Below, one piece after another: positions 11,006 through 22,167 of a stretch of DNA of 64,000 nt. The stretch comes from Gerris lacustris. Its lineage: Eukaryota > Arthropoda > Insecta > Hemiptera > Gerridae. The translations under genes were made by a program, and so were the position numbers. The stretch lies in the NCBI GenBank assembly GCA_951217055.1, contig OX578277.1, forward strand, positions 103,357,511 to 103,421,510, given 5' to 3'. The notes below the pieces were generated by a model that worked only from the letters and a program-made list of their open reading frames with translations, was not told the DNA's origin and made no database searches. Numbering within the stretch: position 1 is the stretch's first letter; every line of letters starts with the position of its first letter.

Positions 11006-12240
11006 TATATAAGTACTTCAAGGTTATAAGTGTTAATAAAAGAAAAACAGACAGCAGGCGCAGAAGGCTGAAACTGACATGGGGCCAAAAATATGACCTA
11101 ATTATGAACTACCATCTAAATTTCAATAAATTCAGACCACTAGTTTTTAAGATATGATGGTTAGCCAAAAAAAAATAAAAAAAATAAAAAAATAGATAAA
11201 ATAAAAAATAAATAAATAAACGGTAGACAAACAGACAATCACGAGGACAAAAGTTTTCTCGGAGGATTAAAAGGATTTCTGTATGTTTTATTTTTTTAAT
11301 TTGAAGATATGTATAAAAAAAAAGTGTTCTTCAAAATGATCCCAATGCTGTCATTTCCTTCTGCAACCTCGGAAGCAAAAATACTATTTTAATGCTACAA
11401 GGAAAAGACATAAAATACGAAAAAAAGAAATATCAAGAAATTAGTTAATTGTAACAAAAGCTATTATTCTTTGTAATTAAAGATTGTTGTAATTTAATTA
11501 AGAATAATTTTCGATTCATTTAATTTAAAGAATCATTCATTAAGAGATTTTTTTTGGAAAAATAGTAATCGAATTTGCCTCTTTTTATTTGTTTTTCTAA
11601 AGAGTTAACGAGGGGTGAAATGCGAGTCCGGTAGAGAAAGAGGTGTTTCTGTATTTATTTAGGCTAAATATTTTGTCGTCTCCAGTCCATTGTCTGAAGT
11701 CTAAGGGCGCCGTCGGACTTCGAAAGCCCCATTGAGACTGGCGACAGTAGATTGACATCGCTATACAATACCCCTTGTAATTGTAAGAGGATCCTACAGA
11801 GAGCAGGCTGGTAGAGTAACCAGCTGTTCTCTCGAGTTTAAAAACTTCTAGCGAGTCACTAACAGTACCGCTACTCCTATCTAGCGGCGAATCGACGAAC
11901 TAAATTCTGTTTCATAGCTCTGTACAGTGCTGCTACCTAGAAGAGAAGAGCCTAACTAACAAAGGCCCTTATTTCCCGCTTAAATATGAATTCTGTAACT
12001 AAACGACTCTTCCTTTATTACATTTTTAAATTTTATAGTATCATATAATTGTATTTAACTTATTTTTTTTAAAGTTTTAAAATCAGTTGTTTCAAAAATG
12101 AATTATTATATATATAAAGATTTTATGTTTAAATTTTGAACTACATTTGTAATGTTTAATACAAACCAATTTATTTAATTAAATTAGCTATTGTGTTTTT
12201 ATTATTTTTTTTTTTTTTCAATAAACTGAGTTCTAGTCAC
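10891..12240. other. AT-rich region, T run and a GC-richer patch
   Basis: A T run at about 10974-11000. The stretch 11640-11960 is less AT-rich with short inverted words (CGTCTCCAGTC and GACTGGCGACAG). No gene or clear element boundary seen. Confidence 0.35.
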
Positions 12241-12248
12241 GGTAAGAA

Positions 12249-13776
12249 AATAGTCTGCTAATGAATGTGGCACATAGCTTCTTCACACTTAATCACGAAT
12301 TTTATAAATGTTCTTTTAAAAACCAATATTTATTATTTATTTAATTTATTTATTCGGTAATTTTGGAAGCAAAATATATTAAAAATATTCTGCCAATACC
12401 GTATACTTGCGACCTATACCCTGTACATACTTTATTATTTTATTTTTTTTTATAACCTTTTTTTTGTCAAATTTATTTAATTTTCTCCCTTGTTTTTTAA
12501 CTGTCAAATTTATTTTGATTTTTTACATCAATTAAAGTACCAATTTAGCAACATTTATAGAGCGCATACGGTTAATCTGGGGCCATCTCCGGGCTACTTG
12601 CAACAAACCATCCAAATTTCATAAAAATCATATGAGTATTTTGAAAGGGTTACATGATAAAATCACACAGGAAGAAATTACACAGAAAAAATTACACACG
12701 GAAGAAATTAAACGTTGATAAAATTACACAGGGAAAAAATTACACATTAAAAGTTTTAGGAAAAATTAATTAAATAGTTTGGTTGTCTTTTACGGAAATT
12801 CTCACTAAATCATCGCAATATCTCTGGTGTGATGGCATGATAATAAGCATAATTTCCGCTATTGGGCTGCTGCAAACCCTCCTGAACTTAATGAACGGCC
12901 ATAGGGGCTACTAACCTTTTTGCCCCTAGGCCACCCGACATAAAAATTTCAATTTTGATTGCGTTTTTTGATGGCAGGTTTGGAATCTATGGCAAAAATA
13001 AAAATATTTCACATCAAACATATTTTTATACCTCCAAAATTTCGCACCCTATATGAGGGCAAAAGTATAAAATTGGTAGATTTCCCATAGATCCTAGATG
13101 AAAATTAACTTGCCTTTACATGGTATAGATCCCCCAAGTTTCATTAGTTTATCTTAAATCATTCAAAAGTTAAGAGGGGGGTACTTTAGGACCACCCTGT
13201 ATGTGGGCTTCAGCAAGGGCCTGGGCTGACTGAATCTCTTCCCAACCTCTAAGCTAGAAGACACTAGAATACTAGAACCTCATAGTTTAACATTTATCCG
13301 CTTGCTATAATAGTTATTTAATTAAATGTGTAATTTCTTCTTCGTGAAATTTTCACAAGTGTAATTTTTTCCCCGTGTAATTTTTTCCATGTGTAATTTT
13401 TTCCTTGTGTAATTCTTTCCTGACACCCTTTTAAAGGTACATACATAGGTGTAAATAAATGTATGTTTTAGCGCATGTTGAAGAGAAACAAATGGGCGCA
13501 GAAGTTAAAAACTTCTATGGCACCAACAAGGACCCACCCACCAATAACCACTAAGTATAACCCACCATCCAAATTACAATAATATCAGAGGAGTAGTTTA
13601 TAAGATATGTTGGTTCTCAAAAAGTGAGCGACACATTGATAGACACGGAACCAAAAACGTTCCCTGATATCTGAAACGGATTTCTGTGTTAGAATTTTTG
13701 AAATCGGAAACATAAAAATGTTTCGTTCTTCAGAACGATCACATAGCTTCGTTACCGAAGGTAAGCTCGGAAACAA
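12249..13776 (+). mobile_element. Family B copy interrupted by a 790-bp element
   Basis: Head at 12249 (GTCTGCTAATGAATGTGGCA), body resuming at about 13433 (GGTGTAAATAAATGTATG), tail with TCTGAAACGGATTTCTG at 13669 and end hairpin TTACCGAAGGTAAGCTCGG at 13753-13771. It ends 63 bp before the MMP exon boundary at 13839. Confidence 0.75.
12643..13432. mobile_element. Nested DNA element with subterminal GTGTAATTTTTTCC repeats
   Basis: Breaks Family B between TATTTTGAA and TTTTAAAGG. The left end carries several AAATTACACAGG-type blocks (12660-12760), and the right end the inverted GTGTAATTTTTTCC blocks (13325-13430). Ends are AGGGTTACA / TGACACCCT. Repeated subterminal motifs are usual transposase-binding sites in DNA transposons. 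The superfamily is not decided; the target duplication is imperfect. Confidence 0.6.
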
Positions 13777-13838
13777 AAATGTTTATAATAAACAACCAAA
13801 AACCAAAAAACAATTTGTTGAAATATGTTGAAGTTTAC

Positions 13839-14005
13839 CTCCATGTCAGGTTAGTTTTGTGCCACTTCTGTCCCTGAACGGTGTATCTCTTCTTTCTGCT
13901 GGAGTACTGAGAGACGGGGATGTCAGGAAGTCCACAGCGGGGTTTCTTCATTATAACCTTTGTCGCCTCGTCTATCACTCCTGTCTCAGGGATTTTAGCG
14001 AAATG
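13839..14005 (-). CDS. Matrix metalloproteinase exon with cysteine switch and furin site
   Basis: Second visible exon of the MMP gene, 167 nt on the minus strand, entered in phase 0 and left after two bases of a codon. It begins HFAKIPETGVIDEAT, continuing the propeptide helices from the previous exon. It then carries KKPRCGLPD, the cysteine switch whose Cys ligates the catalytic zinc and keeps the zymogen inactive. SSRKKRY follows, a furin/proprotein-convertase site that would separate the propeptide from the catalytic domain starting near YTVQGQKW..NLTW. The acceptor is TTTCAG before CATTTC and the donor is TGGAG followed by GTAAAC. The catalytic HExxHxxGxxH exon and the hemopexin exons were not seen in 1-13838, so the next intron runs off the window. 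An in-frame stop directly after the donor shows the exon ends there. Confidence 0.93.
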
Positions 14006-14330
14006 CTGAAACAAAAAATAATAAAAAATATTAAATTTAGTATCGAATGATAATATCAACAAAAAAAACCCTATCAGTATATTGGAAAAAGAGTGGCAAA
14101 GGCACTTGTTGAATTTTAAGATCAGAAAATAACAAATAGATAATAATTAAAAAAAAAATTGTCTGCCAATTGGTGTGGTGCATAGCTTTCTCGCGTCCTA
14201 TTTCGTAAAATTTAATGATTTTATGCTTTTTTTTAAGTTTTTGGTAGTTTTCATACTACGGAAAGTTAAATTTTAATTTAAATCAAATTATAATTATTAT
14301 TAACTACGGGAAACAGACAGTGAAAAATAC

Positions 14331-14406
14331 ACTCCTGTGCCGGGATTTGAACCACGGGCCTCTATATTTCCAGTATAGCGCTCTTCCATCTAAGCTACGC
14401 AGGAGA
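14331..14406 (-). ncRNA. tRNA-like domain, T348 unit 1
   Basis: The minus strand has a box A TAGCTTAGATGG, an anticodon arm CTATA-CTGGAAA-TATAG (5-bp stem, 7-base loop, triplet GGA) and box B GGTTCAAATCC. The acceptor-like stem is CTCCTG/CAGGAG. The T stem pairs with one bulged base. GGA would be a Ser anticodon, but Ser tRNAs have a long variable arm, absent here. An extra outer stem AGTGAAAAAT/ATTTTTCACT flanks it. It is read as a retroelement domain, not a working tRNA gene. Confidence 0.75.
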
Positions 14407-14678
14407 ATGATTTTTCACTACCGTAATCGATAACTAGTCCCGAATCCAAGCTTTCAATATTCATATACATTTAGACAGTCAATATTTATGACATTAGAAC
14501 TAAACCAGAATTAACGCTTATAATTATAAAGTACTCAATTAGTACCTGTACCGTGTACAATCAATTCGAAATTCAATTTTTTAAGTTTTTGGTAGTTTTC
14601 ATACTACGGAAAGTTAAATTTTAATTTAAATCAAATTATAATTATTATTAACTACGGGAAACAGACAGTGAAAAATAC

Positions 14679-14754
14679 ACTCCTGTGCCGGGATTTGAAC
14701 CACGGGCCTCTATATTTCCAGTATAGCGCTCTTCCATCTAAGCTACGCAGGAGA
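14679..14754 (-). ncRNA. tRNA-like domain, T348 unit 2
   Basis: Same as the copy at 14331-14406, 348 bp downstream, with no differences noticed. Confidence 0.75.
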
Positions 14755-15026
14755 ATGATTTTTCACTACCGTAATCGATAACTAGTCCCGAATCCAAGCT
14801 TTCAATATTCATATACATTTAGACAGTCAATATTTATGACATTAGAACTAAACCAGAATTAACGCTTATAATTATAAAGTACTCAATTAGTACCTGTACC
14901 GTGTACAATCAATTCGAAATTCAATTTTTTAAGTTTTTGGTAGTTTTCATACTACGGAAAGTTAAATTTTAATTTAAATCAAATTATAATTATTATTAAC
15001 TACGGGAAACAGACAGTGAAAAATAC

Positions 15027-15102
15027 ACTCCTGTGCCGGGATTTGAACCACGGGCCTCTATATTTCCAGTATAGCGCTCTTCCATCTAAGCTACGCAGGA
15101 GA
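15027..15102 (-). ncRNA. tRNA-like domain, T348 unit 3
   Basis: Third copy at the same 348-bp spacing. The inverted fragment at 15197-15269 repeats part of its 3' side. Confidence 0.75.
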
Positions 15103-16046
15103 ATGATTTTTCACTACCGTAATCGATAACTAGTCCCGAATCCAAGCTTTCAATATTCATATACATTTAGACAGTCAATATTTATGACATTAGAAAAATC
15201 CCGGCACAGGAGTGTATTTTTCACTGTCTGTTTCCCGTAGTTAATAATAATTATAATTTGATTTAAATTATGATTTTATGCTTTTAAAACTTATTATTGT
15301 ACAATTTATTTATTTTTTCCCCGTTTTTTAAATCTGTCAAAATTGTTTTTTTACATGCATAAAAGGTTCGATTTAGCCAAATGTAAAGAGCAGAAACTGT
15401 TGAAATTAATCTGGTGTTATCTGCGGTTTACTTTCGACAAACCATCCAAATTTCATAAAAATCTGATGAGTACTTTTGAAGATATAGGTGTAACTAAATG
15501 TGTGTGGAAAAGAAAGAAATGGGCGCAGATGGTTGAAACTTAAATGGGACCAACAATGGGCTAATTATGACCTACCATACAAATTTTATTAAAATCGGAC
15601 GCGTAGTTTTTAAGAAAAGACAATATTGGTTCGCAAAAATTAAGTGACAGACAAAGAGACCCACAAACCGACAGACTTATATAAGTGTATATAAATGTAT
15701 GTTTGTGCGCATGTTGATGAGGAACAAATGGGCGCAGAAGGTTGAAACTTATATGAACCAACCATGTACTAATTATGACCTACAATACAAATCATCATTA
15801 AAATCTGACCCGTAATATTTAAGATATGTTGTTATAATATAGGACCATACAAATTTGATTCAAATCGTGCAATCTTTAAGATATGATGGTTCACAAAAAT
15901 TGAGCGACAGACAGACACGGAACCAAATATATTCCCAGATATCTGAAACGGATTTCTGTCTTGGAATTTTTGAAATCGGAGACCAAAAAAAATGTTGGGC
16001 TTCGAAACGATCACATAGCTTGTATTACCTTCGGTAAGCTTGGAAG

Positions 16047-16986
16047 CATACACTTTTTATAAATTTAAAAAAAAAAACCTATTTAATATATTCAAATATA
16101 AAAAAGTAGTATATCTCTAGAAAAAAAAGTATATCTCTATCCAAGATTCGAACTCGTATTATTTATTATTTCATTGTGCATAAAGTTGAAATGAGAGAAT
16201 AGTTAGGGGAGATGAATCCTCACCACGACAGAGTAATTATGTCATGATATAATTACTTGTGGCCCCCCCCTCTGTGTGTACGACCCCCAGAGGACAACTC
16301 TGATGCCAACTAGTTAAACATTACATACTCTGACCATGACCTCTTGACCTTCAAAAACAAAAATATTATGACTTCACGAGCCTCCTCTTCCTCTTAATAT
16401 TTTACCCTTCCTTGTTTGTCTAACAATTATATAGCTTCACTATTGTTTATTTTATTTTTTATTTTTTAAACATTTTTAATAATAATTTTTATTTTGTAGG
16501 GGAAAAATAATGATAGTAATAAGATTGTTAAATGTTAGAGCGCCAAGGTTGTCAAGAAATTGGCACACCGATTGTCGACACTATTAGTTGAAAAATGCCA
16601 CAGGCACTGACAAGAAGAATATAAATAAAACAAAAACAAAATACATTGAACTTTGTGTAATTTTTAGGTACTAAAAATTAGATATTACAAAAAGAATAAA
16701 AGTGTGTTACTATTAAAATTATGGTGAGTAAAAAATAGAAATATTAAAATAAAATGTATTGACAGAGTAAGGTGTATCTTGTGGTGTAACGCGGCTTTGT
16801 AACACGCTCACAGTATTGGGTGAAACGTTGGAAGTTCACAAACAGGTGGTTGATCAAGCTGAGAAGGAGATAAGATATTATAGTGAAGAGTGTAGAGTAT
16901 TTCAATCAGTCACCAGTTGCCCTTAGTAGTTGGAAGTGACAATGACGGGATGCCACCCACATTGATGGCAACTTCTCTTCTGTACC
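16047..16986. other. AT-rich intron, nothing recognised
   Basis: No gene. A B-box-like GATTCGAACTC word occurs near 16146. The rest is unassigned. Confidence 0.35.
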
Positions 16987-17130
16987 TACGTTCAGTGTCG
17001 TATTTTGAGTTAAGCCCTACTGACTGACCTAGTGTGCCTCTGGCGTATGGAGTAAAGCAGGGTACACTATCCGCCAGAGGCACACTAGGTCATTCAGTAG
17101 GACTTAACTCAAAATATGACAATGAACGTA
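16987..17130. repeat. 59-bp inverted repeat (fold-back element)
   Basis: Left arm 16987-17045 and right arm 17072-17130 are nearly perfect reverse complements (TACGTTCA..CTGGCG / CGCCAG..TGAACGTA). The loop is 26 bp, and weaker pairing continues about 20 bp outward. No target duplication recognised. Confidence 0.85.
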
Positions 17131-18239
17131 AGCACAGAAAGAAAACCACATCCGTGAGACAAGAGAGACTGTAACAACACTAAATTCAAATTAAATACTA
17201 GATCTGGATTATTGTAAATGATTATTAGATAAGTATACTAAACTTGACTCCTTTTAAATCAAAACTATTATATCAACAATTCTCTAGGGTTCTCAAATAT
17301 ATGACGTTTGTTTATAAATCACTGTTAATGAGGTAACCACATTAATTCCAATAAAAATAAACGTTAAATGTTTGTTTTGATTTTTAGGTCTTTAAATAAT
17401 TATAATAACTTATCTAAATAAAGGCAGACAATGTTATCAAAACTAAACAGTCTCTCTTTATCAAAAATAACATAATATTCTAACTTATTGAGTAAAAACA
17501 GAACGGGGCGCCAGGCAGGTACAGTAGGTACATAGTACGTCAAAGTCTCGATATGCTTGACAGTAGTTCGTAACACTAAAGAATCTCAAAAAATAGCAAA
17601 TATAAAAAAAAACACCTTCTGAAAATGTAACTACAAATAACGTTTACATTGTTAGTATAATTTTGATAATAATTACAATAAGGATATACCACCGACGACG
17701 TTTTGAAAAATATCACGTTTAAAATTTAAAAATGATTTCCGTAATTCAACTGCAGGTTCTTCTTATCGCTCATGATAAGTCTAAGTTAATATTTGGAATT
17801 AGTTTATGAATATTGATAAGAAATAAAAACAGTGTTGCATTTAACGATTAAAAAAAATAAATAATAATACAGATGAAACTTTTTCCCCAGTAATAAAAAT
17901 GCTACTTATTCCGAATGTAAACAAAGAAATCAATCACTAGTTACTCAAAAACAAATGTATTCCTGCAAATTAACATCTTTTTCGGTGTATCAAAAACTAA
18001 TAAATGACTTTGGAAAACTTAAGAAAATATCATATGGAACTATAACAATAAAGCTACTTCAAAGATAACACTTGTAGAATATGTTATTTCGTAAATAATA
18101 ATTATCTAAGATCGTTCCTATATAGCCAATATTATTAAACATGAAAAACTAATAACAGTAGGTATACATTGTTATTACATTTAAGTAAACTTAATTATTA
18201 ATACATTTAATTTAAAAATAAAGTTAAATAAACTATTTT
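17131..18239. other. AT-rich intron, nothing recognised
   Basis: No coding frame or repeat structure noticed. Confidence 0.35.
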
Positions 18240-18871
18240 AAGAGGTGTGTGTAATTGAAATGAGAAATAAGTTTAGTTGATAATTATTCAGCGAGTATAG
18301 TAACGTTTGGTTGGCAGCCCTTAAGTTTTCAAGGATATCAGCTGTTTATTTTCTTTGGTTTTTAGACTTTTTAGTTATAGTTTATTCCTCGAAAGCTGTG
18401 ACGTGACTTTATATTAACAGATTCTCTCTGATTTATTATTTGTTTTAAAATAATAATCACGATATGTTTCTAAAATAGGTATTTATGTTTTTGTTTCTTT
18501 AAGGTTATTACATTGATTTACGACGTGTTTTCTTATGTTTATGATTGATTTAAAACGATTGTAAGTGGCTTTATTATTGTAATTTGTTTTTAAAATAACC
18601 ATCCTTTGAACTTTCGTTTTATTATTAAGGATGTAAGTTATAGATTTATTTTCATCTTATTTTTAAAATTATTGCTACAAACCATAAATCACGATTTAAA
18701 ATAATATTTATACCAAGTATTATTATATTTCACCTTTAGGATCAAGCCCTTGTACCAGAATCATTATAAATTGTTGAAATTAACTTTTTTTTTAAATTTA
18801 ATGATAATTGATTAACTATAATTTATTCTTCAGTTCTATGTTATTTTCATAAGAAGATTTGGGATCATGTA
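18240..18871 (+). other. Non-repetitive leader upstream of the putative nested gene
   Basis: AT-rich unique-looking stretch before the ATG at 18872. It could hold the promoter and 5'UTR of the nested gene. No TATA box or initiator can be assigned with confidence. Confidence 0.3.
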
Positions 18872-18945
18872 ATGGTTGCTTTAGTGGATGATACTATGGA
18901 CATCAAGTCATCGGAATTACCTGCTTTAGATGCCACCTTTGAGAA
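18872..18945 (+). CDS. Putative first coding exon of an unrecognised gene nested in the MMP intron
   Basis: ATG-started exon of 24 codons plus two bases, reading MVALVDDTMDIKSSEL then PALDATFE, with a textbook donor (GAGAA then GTAAGT). Base composition is clearly more GC-rich than the surroundings, and the flanking 18250-18870 is largely non-repetitive, as expected for a promoter/5'UTR. The phase matches the exon at 21476-21559, and joining makes a Lys codon across the junction. I do not recognise the protein. It lies on the strand opposite the MMP gene, so it would be a nested antisense gene, or the start of one whose later exons are not identified here. Against it: only two short exons are visible. 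Confidence 0.55.
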
Positions 18946-19081
18946 GTAAGTTGAAGTTAAAGTAAATTAATTTCCTGTACTTTAAAGGGTAGTTACAGGA
19001 AAATATAAACTGATTTCCTGTGATTTACTATTATTTTTTTTTTTTCTTTCTTTTAACTACTGAGTGATTTCCTTTAGATTC

Positions 19082-20457
19082 TGAGGAATAATCTAATGAT
19101 ATATCTCAACTATTCGAAAAAGTAGTGAGATATTTCCTTCCACTTTTGGAGAGAATAGTGAGTGATCCCTCTTTCCTACTAAGGAGGATTCAATAATTTC
19201 TCTCAATTATTGGAAGAAGTAGTGAGATATTTCCTTCCACTTTTGGAGAGAATAGTGAGTGATTTCTCTTTCCTACTAAGGAGGATTCAATGATTTCTCT
19301 CAACTATTGGAAGAAGTAGTGAGATATTTCCTTCCACTTTTGGAGAGAATAGTGAGTGATTTCTCTTTCCTACTAAGGAGGATTCAATGATTTCTCTCAA
19401 CTATTGGAAGAAGTAGTGAGATATTTCCTTCCACTTTTGGAGAGAATAGTGAGTGATCCCTCTTTCCTACTAAGGAGGATTCAATAATTTCTCTCAATTA
19501 TTGGAAGAAGTAGTGAGATATTTCCTTCCACTTTTGGAGAGAATAGTGAGTGATTTCTCTTTCCTACTAAGGAGGATTCAATGATTTCTCTCAACTATTG
19601 GAAGAAGTAGTGAGATATTTCCTTCCACTTTTGGAGAGAATAGTGAGTGATCCCTCTTTCCTACTAAGGAGGATTCAATAATTTCTCTCAATTATTGGAA
19701 GAAGTAGTGAGATATTTCCTTCCACTTTTGGAGAGAATAGTGAGTGATTTCTCTTTCCTACTAAGGAGGATTCAATGATTTCTCTCAACTATTGGAAGAA
19801 GTAGTGAGATATTTCCTTCCACTTTTGGAGAGAATAGTGAGTGATTTCTCTTTCCTACTAAGGAGGATTCAATGATTTCTCTCAACTATTGGAAGAAGTA
19901 GTGAGATATTTCCTTCCACTTTTGGAGAGAATAGTGAGTGATTTCTCTTTCCTACTAAGGAGGATTCAATGATTTCTCTCAACTATTGGAAGAAGTAGTG
20001 AGATATTTCCTTCCACTTTTGGAGAGAATAGTGAGTGATTTCTCTTTCCTACTAAGGAGGATTCAATAATTTCTCTCAACTATTGGAAGAAGTAGTGAGA
20101 TATTTCCTTCCACTTTTGGAGAGAATAGTGAGTGATTTCTCTTTCCTACTAAGGAGGATTCAATGATTTCTCTCAACTATTGGAAGAAGTAGTGAGATAT
20201 TTCCTTCCACTTTTGGAGAGAATAGTGAGTGATTTCTCTTTCCTACTAAGGAGGATTCAATGATTTCTCTCAACTATTGGAAGAAGTAGTGAGATATTTC
20301 CTTCCACTTTTGGAGAGAATAGTGAGTGATTTCCCTTTCCTACTAAGGAGGATTCAATGATTTCTCTCAACTATTGGAAGAAGTAGTGAGATATTTCCAT
20401 CCACTTTTGGAGAGAATAGTGAGTGATTTCTCTTTCCTACTAAGGAGGATTCAATGA
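19082..20457. repeat. 97-bp tandem array, about 14 units
   Basis: The unit contains TTGGAAGAAGTAGTGAGATA and CCTACTAAGGAGGATTCAAT. Measured spacing is 97 bp (19210 to 19307). Two variants alternate at the left: one with GTGATCCCT and TCAATAATTT..AATTATT, one with GTGATTTCT and TCAATGATTT..AACTATT, so larger multi-unit blocks were duplicated. 97 is not a multiple of 3 and there is no open frame through it. It lies in the intron of the putative nested gene. Confidence 0.97.
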
Positions 20458-21475
20458 TGCTTAATTTATACACTTGAGAGATAATATTCCTTTGTCAAAC
20501 ATTACATTTGTATGATTTAAACATTTGAGAGTTGAAATCCCTTTGTCATAAAAATACGTTGGAGTGAGGCCCCGCCAGTTTTTCCTATAGACCGCCTCAT
20601 GTTCTTCAGTTTTACTAAAATTATATAATTCTCTGCTATTGTAGAGGAAGCATTTAGTGATTTGTCTTCCGATTTTCTTATACGTAAATTACTAATTGCT
20701 AATAATTTCTTTTTTATTCATCGACCTATTCAATTCAAGATTATTTCAGTTACAACTATAGTATAGAGATATTCATTGAGGAAAGAAAAATGATTTTAAA
20801 TTCATTGTAAACGGATTTATCATGACTCAATAAAAATGAATAAGATAAGAAACCTTCCTACTTCCCAAATTATTATTTTTTTGTTTTACCATTTTCTTAA
20901 CTATCATATTCCAAACACAAATTATTAATATTGAAAAATAATAGGAAAACTGACTCTCTCATTTTATAAATGTAAAGAAACAAAATGAAATTATTTATAT
21001 TTATATTCATACTAAGTATACTAAAGAATGTTGGTATTAAGAATTTATTTTATATTGTTTATAGTTATAATTGTTATTAATCTGTGTGCAGCGCTCACTT
21101 GTTTACTTTTTGATTATTTTAATGATGCATAAAAACACAATTATTATATCTATTAACATCCATTTATAATGCCATAAACATGACATTAATTTATTTACAT
21201 TTAGTTATCAGATAGTAACATCGGAATTATCATCATTAATCATGGTTTTATAGATAATTATAGTTCCTATCTATATATTATAGTACAATCTATATATTTA
21301 CCAAACATAGATAGATCCTGAATTAAATATGTTATTATATAATAAATAACAGGCACTTCACCGGATCTGGGCGTTACTAGACACGAATTGGCAATTGTGG
21401 ACCCAAAGTTTATAATTTCGCAATACAAATACTAAATTATGTTTTTTTTCTTTTTTTATATGTCTTTGCTCGAAG
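20458..21475. other. Intron remainder before putative exon 2
   Basis: AT-rich. A block with ATATTCCTTTGTC and AATCCCTTTGTC at 20485-20560 resembles the 6630 and 43910 repeats. Otherwise nothing seen. Confidence 0.35.
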
Positions 21476-21559
21476 GCAGTTGAATTCCTTTTTCGATTCC
21501 ATACACGTGTCGGAAGAAGTCCACGTGGGTGGTCGAGGACTATTAATCAAAATTACAAG
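21476..21559 (+). CDS. Putative second coding exon of the nested unrecognised gene
   Basis: 84-nt exon completing the codon left open at 18945, then 27 codons reading QLNSFFDSIHVSEEV and HVGGRGLLIKIT, ending two bases into a codon. The acceptor follows a strong pyrimidine tract ending CTTTGCTCGAAG; the donor is ACAAG followed by GTGAGT. A second AG (GCAG) four bases downstream would instead give an immediate stop (AAT TGA), so the upstream AG is chosen. No membrane segment or known motif is visible. The intron between the exons (18946-21475) contains the 97-bp tandem array. No third exon was identified downstream. Confidence 0.55.
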
Positions 21560-21826
21560 GTGAGTCCACCCTATGACTTTCTTAGCTTATAATCAAAATC
21601 ATTAGGACGAGACCCCAAATAGACTTTCATGTTATCTTTATTCTACTATACTATCTGATGCTTAGAAGAGAGCGAGCTCTACCCCTTCATTGGTCTGTCT
21701 TGTCAAGCCCAAGTTATCTTTCATAATTTATACTCCTTCAAGAAGAGCTGATATTGGTAGAGAACGTCAATTTTAAATGATTTACCTTACATTCTTTGAT
21801 GATTCTAACTTAAGAATAACCCAACT

Positions 21827-22167
21827 AGAACTTGAAATATCTGCTTCTTTTTCATCTCGATCTTAGACAACATTAGTGTAAAACATGTCTTACTTATCTG
21901 GGAATTGAGTTAGCTCTTTCGTTTGTTTAGATAGTGGTTCTTAAAGTGCATGCGATAATTCTTCCGATTCATTTACACTTAGCTTTCCTGAAGTTTAGTT
22001 CCTTTAGTTGAAATTTAGATCAAACAAGACTTTTAATTTAGCTGCTTCTTTTAGTTTTCTGATAGACACAACGTCAGTGTGAAACATGATTCACCTATTT
22101 AGGAATTAAACCAGATAATAAGTCGTTGTTTGGACAGTGCTTCGAAAAGTGAATACTATAGTTTCTA
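21827..22167. repeat. Diverged tandem duplication, about 195 bp period
   Basis: 21827-21965 and 22026-22167 share ordered words such as CTGCTTCTTTT, AGTGTAAAACATG/AGTGTGAAACATG and TGTTTAGATAGTG/TGTTTGGACAGTG. Confidence 0.5.

Larger units (their letters stand above)
1..13838 (-). other. Next MMP intron, partial
   Basis: Sequence 3' of the cysteine-switch exon. No catalytic-domain exon (no HExGH-type motif on the minus strand) was recognised, so I read the whole stretch as intron that runs off the left edge. It is filled with repeats and transposon relics. Confidence 0.6.
14231..15269 (-). mobile_element. Trimeric T348 retroelement with 16-bp TSD and inverted 5' piece
   Basis: Two complete 348-bp units (repeat starts 14235 and 14583), a partial third (from 14931 to about 15195) and a 73-bp inverted fragment (about 15197-15269), all flanked by ATGATTTTATGCTTTT at 14215-14230 and 15270-15285. 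Sense is taken as minus because the tRNA-like domain reads that way and the low-coordinate end gives an A-rich tail. The long TSD indicates LINE-mediated insertion; the inverted piece at the 5' end resembles twin priming. Units are nearly identical. Confidence 0.85.
14161..16046 (+). mobile_element. Family B copy split by the T348 trimer
   Basis: Head at 14161-14230, interrupted, then resumed at 15270 with the same 16 bases. The body has internal duplications of about 170 bp around GGGCGCAGA..GTTGAAACTT (15522, 15731). The tail has a CAGA stretch at 15905 and the end hairpin TTACCTTCGGTAAGCTTGG at 16024-16042. Confidence 0.8.

Noticed and set aside
14331..15102. Cluster of three true tRNA-Ser(GGA) genes
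   Set aside because: No long variable arm, bulged T stem, identical 348-bp units inside a single TSD; retroelement domain instead.
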